In this document: positions 47,901 to 56,900 of the stretch, in pieces
Numbering within the stretch: position 1 is the first letter of the stretch
Layout of the letters: each line of letters starts with the position of its first letter
DNA from: Closterium sp. NIES-65
Lineage: Eukaryota; Streptophyta; Zygnematophyceae; Desmidiales; Closteriaceae
DNA length: 64,000 bases
Direction of reading: 5' to 3'
Assembly: GCA_948144175.1 (NCBI GenBank)
Contig: CANXME010002090.1
Coordinates: forward strand, 77,501 to 141,500
Translations under genes and position numbers: made by a program
Notes under the pieces: model-generated
Database searches by the model: none
The model's input: only the letters and a program-made list of their open reading frames with translations
What the model was told of the DNA's origin: nothing

Positions 47901-50900
47901 CCACACTCCACCACACTCACCCACAGTGAAGTGTGGTCACAGTTGGCATTGCCATCTGTCCACCCATCCCATACTCACCTTGTTGGCTCCTATGGTGTGC
48001 CACATGCTGCCATGTAGGCTGTTGTTCCAGCCTGGCCCACATGTGCAACATGTGGCCTCAATTGCTAGCTTGGCAAGGTTGGCTAGCCCTGCCCTCAGCT
48101 TTGAGGTGCTGCAGCTAGCCTCAAGAGTTCAGCCACATAAATGTGGCTTCCCACTTCTCTAGAACTCATCCTTGGAAAGGACATTGCTCTAGCCTTTCAG
48201 GCTTGTACCATCTTCCTACTAAGGATATATTGTTCTTCTCTCATTGTGCCTCAAGTTCACCGATCCTCATTCTACATGCTATCAGAGCAAGGCTTCTAGC
48301 TTAGTGAACGTTGCACACTTCATGGCTCAAGTTGAAACGCCTCTCGGTCGGCACACCCTTCCCATCTTGGAACCAGATGGTTCCAACTTCATTCCATGGA
48401 AGAAAAAGATCTGCTACATCTTCAATGTCCTCGGGCCGATCTCCCTCCTTGGAGATCCCAAGGTTGCTTCGCGTCCTTCAATCTCCTCTTCCACAACCAG
48501 CGGTGGAGAGACTACCGAAGGCAACAGCGGTGCAGCCCCTAAGACAGCCCATTCGATTGCTTCGCTGCCGGATGAAGAAAAAGAGGAGCATGCATACTAT
48601 CTTCTCATGTCAGCCGTCCATCCTCAACTATCTCTCACTCTTGCTCAAGCCAACACGACAAAGGATATGTGGGGATGTGTCGCACCCTCTCCCAGTGGAT
48701 CCGCCCTCCCGTCCTTCTCTTGCTCTGTGCCCTCTAATCCTTACTTCTCTCCCTGCTTCCCCGCTTCCTTGTGCACACCTCCTCCTCGTCTCTTATAGGT
48801 AATGATACTCTCTGGACCCCTGTCATGTAAAGAAGCCCTCGACGCGAGTGGCTAGTTTCCTTCCCTAGGCACAAATGGCCGCACTAGTTTGGCTTCTCCG
48901 ACGTGGATCTAGCAGTTGCTCAGCTTGACGACAGATCACAACTGAATCACAAGCTTTCCCACAATTACGAGAAGACAAACAAAAGTGAATTGGTGTCCTT
49001 GCTGTGCTAGTTTTGGCTTCCTGTCACCCCTCGTGAATCTGTGCCTTGGGGTCTGCCAACTACCTCTCGCACCGCCCAACCCTTGGGCTCCTTTCCATGC
49101 ATGCGACTCGGGCAAGCCTCGTCACCCCTGTCCCCTTTCCGCTTCACCGGTGGCCCTTGCCAGGTCAGCCGTCGTCCCGTCCTCATTTCGAGAGGCCCCG
49201 CCTCGATTCTTCTATCCCTGCCACAATTCTAATATCACCACAAAACCCCCCCCCTTACCCGTACACTCTACAGCACAATTTATAACAACAATACAACAAT
49301 ACTACTTCCCTTACGATTTACCCAACCATACTCACCTTAGGAGCTGTCTCATGAACTTTTGTGCACTCATTCGCAAGAGTCATGCGACAGATGCATCATG
49401 GCGCGGTTCGACTGCATGGGCAACCATGCACAAGTGGCTCTCCTCCGGGATCTCATCACTACACGGATGGACCCAACAACAAGTCTTCGCTCCTACTTTG
49501 ATCGAGTTGGAAACCTTACACACCAACTCAAATCTGCCGGCTTTGAGCTACCATCATGGGTGGTGGTAATCTCCATCATCCTCAACCTTCCGGACTCGTT
49601 CAAGACCCTTACTGAAACCATTTGCACCGTGAAAGACATAAAGTCTATGACGGTTGAATACCTACAGTCACGCCTACTCGATGCCGATTGGGAGCGGTCA
49701 CAATCTGGTACAAGCCGTAACATGGAGGGTGCATACAACCTCAATTCCCAGCCCTCCCACCCTCTTCGCTCCGGTTCACGCCAGTCGCCCACCTGCCGTT
49801 ACTGCAAGAAAACGGGTCACACCATCGATGAATGCTTCAAATTGAAGAAGAAGAAAGAGCTTGAAGAAAGCTCTAAACGGGAGAAATCCGTCTTCCAACC
49901 TTCGGTGCATGTCTCCACCAGCTCCTCTGCTGAAGCTACTCCGACCCCCACACCACCTCCTGCCCCATCAACCCCTCAGTCCGTACCTGATTCCCGGTAC
50001 GTGGACATTGCTGTCAGCACCAGCCACCACCCCATCTTCTCCACATGGACTCCTCTCGTCGCTGCTGTCTTCATTCTCACCATCCTCCTTCTCCTCCTCC
50101 TCTTCCCTTATGGGGCTCCCTACGCATCGGCATTCACGGCCTCCTCATTCAATATGGAGCGGACTTCGTCGTGGCTGGTGGACAGCGGCGCATCCTCCCA
50201 TATCTGCTCGGATCGTTCGCTGTTTTCGTCTCTCAAGAAGCCCAACGAAGAGATCCTTGTTCGTTTTGGTGGAGGAGAGACTTACAAGGTCTTGGGAGTC
50301 GGCACGGTGGTGGCTACTCTTCGGTCACCAACATCGGAAACCACCATTCAGCTTGACAACGTTCTATTTCTCCCTTCATCAGTTCACAACCTGCTCTCTG
50401 TTCGTGCGCTTGGTGCTGCCGGCGTTGCCGTCTCGTTCCCCGCTGCTGGGCGCGTTGTTCTCACATCTGATGACGTTCCTATTGGCGAGGGCTACACCCG
50501 CAACAATCTGTTTTATCTTCAACTGCATCATGGGAGCAGTGCTGCTCCTTCTATCAGGCCAACTGCATGTCCAGCCTCCACCACCACCTCCTCGTACCTC
50601 TGGCATCGTCGTTTCGGGCATCTCAACATGCAGGCCTTGTCAACACTTCATCGGCAGCAGCTGGTCACCGGTCTTCACCTCTCCTCCACCTCGATTCCCC
50701 CCTGCATCTCGTGCTATCGTGGGAAACAAACACGTCAGCCATTTGGCGTGTCCAATTCTCGCACCACAGCCCCACTCCAACTCATTCACTCAGATATTGC
50801 TGGACCGCTTTCATATGGAACTACCATTGGCGGCGCTCGCTACCTTCTCACCTTCATCGACGACTACTCCCGCCACATTACAGTGTATCTCCTACGCCAC

Positions 50901-53900
50901 CGGTCGGAGGCACTTTCATGCTTCAAGGCTTACGTCACTCGGGTGCACAACATGCATTCCCCACACACCATCAAAACCTTTCGCTCTGACGGTGCCTTGG
51001 AGTTCACTTCCAAAGCCTTCACTTCATTCCTTACAGCTCGTGGCATCGCCCGCCACCTCTCCACGCCATACACACCTGAGCAAAATGGAGTAGCTGAGCG
51101 GGCCAACCGGACTTTACTTGAGATGGTCCGTTCCATGCTCCATGATGCACACATGGACAAAGGCTGGTGGGGTGAAGCCGCTCTTACTGCTGCCTATCTT
51201 CGTAATCATGCCATTAGTCGGGGTGGTTCAACTTCTAAGACTCCCATGGAACTATGGACCGGTGCACGTCCGGATGTATCACACCTCCGCATCTTCGGTT
51301 CACCCGTCTCGGTCCTCATTCCTTCCCAACGGCGTTCTAAGCTCGACGACCGAAGCACGGCCGGCATCATGGTTGGATATGGTCATCTCGACGGCACCAA
51401 AGCTTACCGCATCTATATCCCATCTCAGCACCGTGTCATCCTTTCTCGTGATGTCATCTTCATGGAGCCCTCTGCACCGCCTTCCGACGACTCTCGCGAC
51501 CCTCCATCGTCATCTCCACCCACATCCTCCTCACTACCTCCTCCTACACACCCTTCTTCCTTGGACCCAATCTCCCCTCCCTCTCCTTCCCCCACCATAC
51601 CTTCCTCCACCAACCCCCACCCACAATCCCCAAACCTGCCCGCACCAGCCACATCTTCTCCTCCTCCATTGTTTTCCAACCTTCCTCTGCCCTCGACGCC
51701 GCAAGACTTTCACCTTCCATCCTTCTCTCCTCCCTCTTCGCCTCCCCTTCCCCATTGCACGACTCGCTCCTCCCCGCCATCCCCTTCAGCTCTTCCCGAT
51801 CCTTCCCTTTTCTCCTTCCTCAAGGTCTTACCATCCCCTTCCGAACCCATTGACTTCACTCTTCCTCCTCTTTCCAACACCTCTGCCAATGCTGCCCTTC
51901 ACCATCATTACGAACCTCAAACCATTCATGAGGCTCGTACCGGCCCTGATGCTGCCGAATGGATCAAGGCTGCTGATGCGGAACTCGCTGCCCTGCACGC
52001 TAATGACACCTACAGCATTGTTCCTCGACCACCCAAGTGCAAGCCGATTCCATGCAAATGGATTTTCAAGGTCAAGGAGAACGCTGATGGTTCTATTGAA
52101 CGCCGCAAAGCCCGCCTTGTTGTCAAAGGCTTCAAGCAACGTGATGGTGTTGATTTTCATGACACCTTTGCTCCTACCGTCCGCTTCGCCACCCTCCGCT
52201 TGTTTCTCACCATAGCTGCCGCTTTCAACCTGGACGTCCATCAGCTGGACATCTCCAACGCCTTCCTCAACGGCACCCTTGATGAGATTCTCTACATGAT
52301 GCAGCCTCCCGGTTATGACCTTCCGGCGGTCCATGGTGTTGAGCAAGTTTGTCTCTTGCACAAACCGCTGTACGGGTTGAAGCAAGCTCCGCGATGCTGG
52401 TACCGCAAGCTTCGTGAGGAGCTTGCTGCCTTTCACCTCTTTGCTGCTCGTGCGGACCCCGGCCTCTTCATTGCTCCTCCTCACTCACCTTATCGGCCTA
52501 CAGCTGCATCCTTCTTCATGCTTCTCGTCTATGTTGACGACCTCATCATTCTCTCCTCCTCCTCCTCTCTTCTTGCCTCATTCAAGCATGCCCTTTCATC
52601 TCGCTTCAAACTTCGTGACCTCGGACCTCTCTCCTACTACCTTGGCTTTCACATCACTCGTGATCGAACTTCCCGCACTCTCCACCTTCATCAATCCAAA
52701 TTCATCACCTCCATTCTAGACACCTACTCCTTCTCTCCACTGAACCCCGCTGCCACTCCCATGGACACAAAGTTTCAGCCACCCGTGACTTCCTCCCCGC
52801 ACTCCTCCTCCTTCCCTTACACCTCGTTTGTCGGCTCCATCATGTATGCCATGGTGGGGACCCGTCCCGACCTCGCATATAGCGCTGGAGTTCTTGCTCG
52901 TCACCTTCACGATTGGTCTACTCCTCACGTCTCGGCTGCCAAACGCATTGCTCGCTACTTGAAAGGGACTACCTCCCTTGGGCTTCTCCTTGGTGGCATT
53001 CCCGACACCCTCGAACTTCATGGCTGGTGTGACGCCTCTTGGGGACCGGAGGGGGAGCTGCGTCGCTCCGTTACGTGCTACTTGTTCTTCCTCGGTCCGT
53101 CACTCATCTCTTGGCAGTCCAAACGCCAAGCCGTCGTTGCTACCTCTTCATGTGAAGCTGAATATTACTCTCTGGGCGCCGCGGTGCACGAGGCATTATG
53201 GCTTCGTTCGCTCCTTACTGCAGTTGGACTTCCCCCTACCGGCCCCACCCGTATCTCGTGTGACAACAACAGTGCCATCATTCTCGCCAAGGACGATGGC
53301 GTCTTTCATCCCAAGGCCAAGCACATCGACATCAAGCACCATTTCATTCGCGATCATGTTGCCGACCACTCCATCACCCTTCACTATGTTCCTACGCAAG
53401 ACAACCTCGCTGACATTGGGACCAAGCCTTTGCCCCGTGACCCTTTTCTTCTCATCCGTGGTCTTCTCGGTCTCACCCATGTTTCCTCTTGAGGCACCCT
53501 ACCCCGGGGACATCCTTGAGGGGGGGTGTTGTGGAAGCAAGAATGTCCCAGTGGGTACCTTTGGTCTTAGTGGTCGCGGGTTCAACTCTCATCGGCAGCA
53601 CCTTCTCTTCTCATTATGCCGAACATGACACTCCCACACTCCACCACACTCACCCACAGTGAAGTGTGGTCACAGTTGGCATTGCCATCTGTCCACCCAT
53701 CCCATACTCACCTTGTTGGCTCCTATGGTGTGCCACATGCTGCCATGTAGGCTGTTGTTCCAGCCTGGCCCACATGTGCAACATGTGGCCTCAATTGCTA
53801 GCTTGGCAAGGTTGGCTAGCCCTGCCCTCAGCTTTGAGGTGCTGCAGCTAGCCTCAAGAGTTCAGCCACATAAATGTGGCTTCCCACTTCTCTAGAACTC

Positions 53901-56900
53901 ATCCTTGGAAAGGACATTGCTCTAGCCTTTCAGGCTTGTACCATCTTCCTACTAAGGATATATTGTTCTTCTCTCATTGTGCCTCAAGTTCACCGATCCT
54001 CATTCTACACTCTCGTCTTTTCCCTCCTCTTCACCGCCATTCTTGCCCAACACTTCACACTCGCTCAGCCTATCTTCTGAAGCTGCAAACGAAATTGCTT
54101 CCGCTGCCGGTTTCGAGTGACATGCACCCATGCGGCCAAGGAGAGCAAGGAGGAAAACGACAGAGCCTATTGTAAAGTCCTTCATGCAGCCTTGCAAAGT
54201 TGATTGCGTCAGTGCCTTGCCTCGAACGTTTGGCCTGACCTGCTGCTGCAGATGCAAGCAATCGCTCTGGCTCAATTCTCTATCATCCTTTCTCATCACC
54301 TTCCCCACCCTCACCGTCTCTTTGGCTGCTGTGTCGCGAGTGTACGACCTGCTGCCGCAGATGCCAGCCATTCCCAAATCACACGAACCCCCACGAACCT
54401 TCCCCCCTCTTTCCCTCTTAGCTTCATCCTCTCCTTAATTCCTCCCTCCCTGCCCTTAGTGTCACGAGTGCACGACACGACCTGCTGCCCCAGATGCCAG
54501 TCATCGCCAAGGCTCACGAGGAGCTCTGCCCTCCCTCCCTTCAACCACCCAAATTGCCTCATGGAGCAATCCTCTCTCCTCCTTTCTCCCCATCCACCCC
54601 TCCTCTCCTTTCCTGCAGTGTCGCGAGTGTATGACCTGCTGCCTCAGATGCCTGCTATTGCCAAGGCTCACGAGGAGCTCTGCCTGCGCTTTACTGCCGC
54701 CATGAACAAGGTACGGTGGGTTGCAGTGCGGTGAAGTGTGGTACAATCGCCGGCCATAGGCAAGACACACGAGGAGCTGTGCCTGCTATTCACCGTTGGC
54801 ACGAATAAGGTGCATGCGCTAGGGTTCTATAGTGAAGTGTGGTGCAGCATGGTGAAGTGTGGTTTAGACGCCCCCCCCCTGCCAGGCATATACGAGTAGA
54901 GTAGCTCTTCCTCCTGATATATGGCATGGTGTGATCGCCAGCTTGTTGCTCGCTGAGCATGGTACTGTAGGTTGGGTGAGAGCATGGTACCATGCTATGC
55001 TGCCGCGTAAGAGGCACAGCGTGGAGGTGTACCACGTGCTGCTGGAGGGGCTGCTGCTGCTGTCCCTCTAACCCCCATCCACCCCTTCCCAATTCCACCC
55101 ACGCCCGGCTGACAGTGATGAAGCATGTGTGGGTGAAGTCGCTGTCGCTCCAGGCGAAGGAAGGTGTAATGTAATGTGTGCTGCAGGAGGGGGCCAATCT
55201 TACAGTGCTGAATGTGCATTCTGTATAAACCCCATTCAACCCACCCCATCCCATCTCCCCCTCCACGTACCCAGCTGACAGTGATGAAGCATGCAAGGGT
55301 CAAGTCTCGGTCACCACAAGCCAAGGAGGTGCGGGTGGAGGTGTACTGCATGCTGCTGGAGGGGCTGCTGCTGCTCTCAACTTGCATTCCCTTCCCTGTA
55401 ACCCCCACCCCACCCACCCAAAACCCACACGTGCACAGCTGACAGTAATGAAGCATGCGCGGGTGAAATCGCGCTCCCCCCAGGCGAAGGAGGTGCGGGT
55501 GGAGGTGTACCGAGTGCTGCTGGAGGGGCTTACAGCGCTGTGCTCCCTTTAACCCCCATCTGACCCCTCCCGATTACCCGCACACCCAGTTGACGGTCAT
55601 GAAGCATGCAAGAGTCAAGTCTCGTTCACCACAAGCGAAGGAGGTGCGGGTGGAGGTGTACCGAGTGCTGCTGGAGGGGCTGCTGCTGCTCTCCCGCTGG
55701 TCCGGCCGCCTGCTGCAACACTTCGCCTGGAAGACCCACCTTGCTGCTTCCTCCCACACTGTTGCTCCTCCCCCTGCCAGCACTAACTCTCCTGCTGCTG
55801 CTGGTGCCTCAAACGCTGCTGGTGTGGCTGGTGGTTTTGCTGCTGCTGACGCTGCAAGCACCGAGGCAGCAGCAAGGGAAAGTGAGAGCCCAGCAGCGGA
55901 CGGAGGGCCGAGGAGGCTTCATCAGCTCTTTGCTGAGGCAGCTGGGCTCCCGCCTTCACCATCCCCATCACCACCCGTAGTTGGGAGTGCTGCGGGTGCT
56001 GGTGGAGCCGCTGGTGTTGGGGGTGTGGGCCCAGGCGGAGGCAAAGGGAAGCAGAACCTGAGTGCATACGAGCAGGTGAGGCCAGGTGGCGTGAAGGGTG
56101 GGTTTGGGCGGTTGCAAAGGGAAGCAGAACGCTGACTGCAGATGAGCAGGTGAGGCTGTACTCGCCTTCCCCTCTTACCTGTCATGGTATAACTCGCTCT
56201 CTGCACACCCTCTTTCCTCTTCCTCCTATGCCTCTTCTTCTCTCGCATTAGCGTCTACATTCGCTTTTTTTGGACGGTCCGTCTTCATATTCGCCGTTCT
56301 CGCGTTAGACTAGAGCTTGACCTGCCTTTTCTACCAATTTCCCGTGTCCCCGCCCGATGCTCTCTCTTGCCCCCCGCTGTCTTTGAGCAGATGGTGCAGC
56401 ATGGTTTCTCACAGGCAGAGCTGCAAGCTGTGTTACAGGTGTGTATTGGTGCTGGGTTTTTGGCTGTTGTTGCGAATGTTGAGGCGGTTTCTGCTGTGTG
56501 TGTGGGTGTGTGTAGTGTATCTCTGTGTGCGTTGGGTTTTTCTTTTGTATGTTTTGACTCTCGCATCTCTAAGCCTCTTTTATTGCCATTCTCATACGGT
56601 AATATGCTTATCCGTCCTCCCTTGCTCCATATTGCGCTTTCCTATTTACTATTCACCTCCTCAACTGTCCCTTTTTTCTTGCCCTTCTCCCTGGTATTAA
56701 AAAATGCAGATATATCAGTCGATGAAATTCTTTCTTCTCCTCCTCCCCTCCCGCCCCACTCAGTTGATCTGATCTCCTCATATCCTCCCTCTCACCTCTC
56801 CCTTGTCCAGCTGATTGCATACATAAAGGGCGTGGCGGCCATGATGACAGCAGTGGAGGGGGACATTGCATGGGTGCTGCGGGAGGCCATCCACGCGGAC

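Larger units (their letters stand above)
39974..54009 (+). mobile_element. Ty1/Copia retrotransposon, 14.0 kb with nested insertions
   Basis: Two 483-bp LTRs (39974-40456 and 53527-54009) start TGTTGTGG and end TCTACA, and are flanked by the 5-bp target duplication CTCTC (39969-39973 and 54010-54014). A primer site and polypurine tract are present. The internal region is broken in gag by an LTR-like repeat, a duplicated block and a Gypsy fragment (40858-49389). Without these the element would be about 5.5 kb. It lies in intron 9 of SRA1 in the sense orientation. The LTRs look almost identical, so the insertion is young. Confidence 0.93.
39722..54107. mobile_element. Foldback (long-TIR) element interrupted by the Copia element
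   Basis: The left arm is 39722-39876 (155 bp) and the loop 39877-39910. The right arm is 39911-39973 continued at 54015-54107 (156 bp). The arms are complementary over their whole length with scattered mismatches; the left arm aligns across the Copia insertion point once the 5-bp target duplication is counted once. The empty element would be about 345 bp, a MITE or foldback without coding capacity. No target duplication of its own could be identified. Confidence 0.8.
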
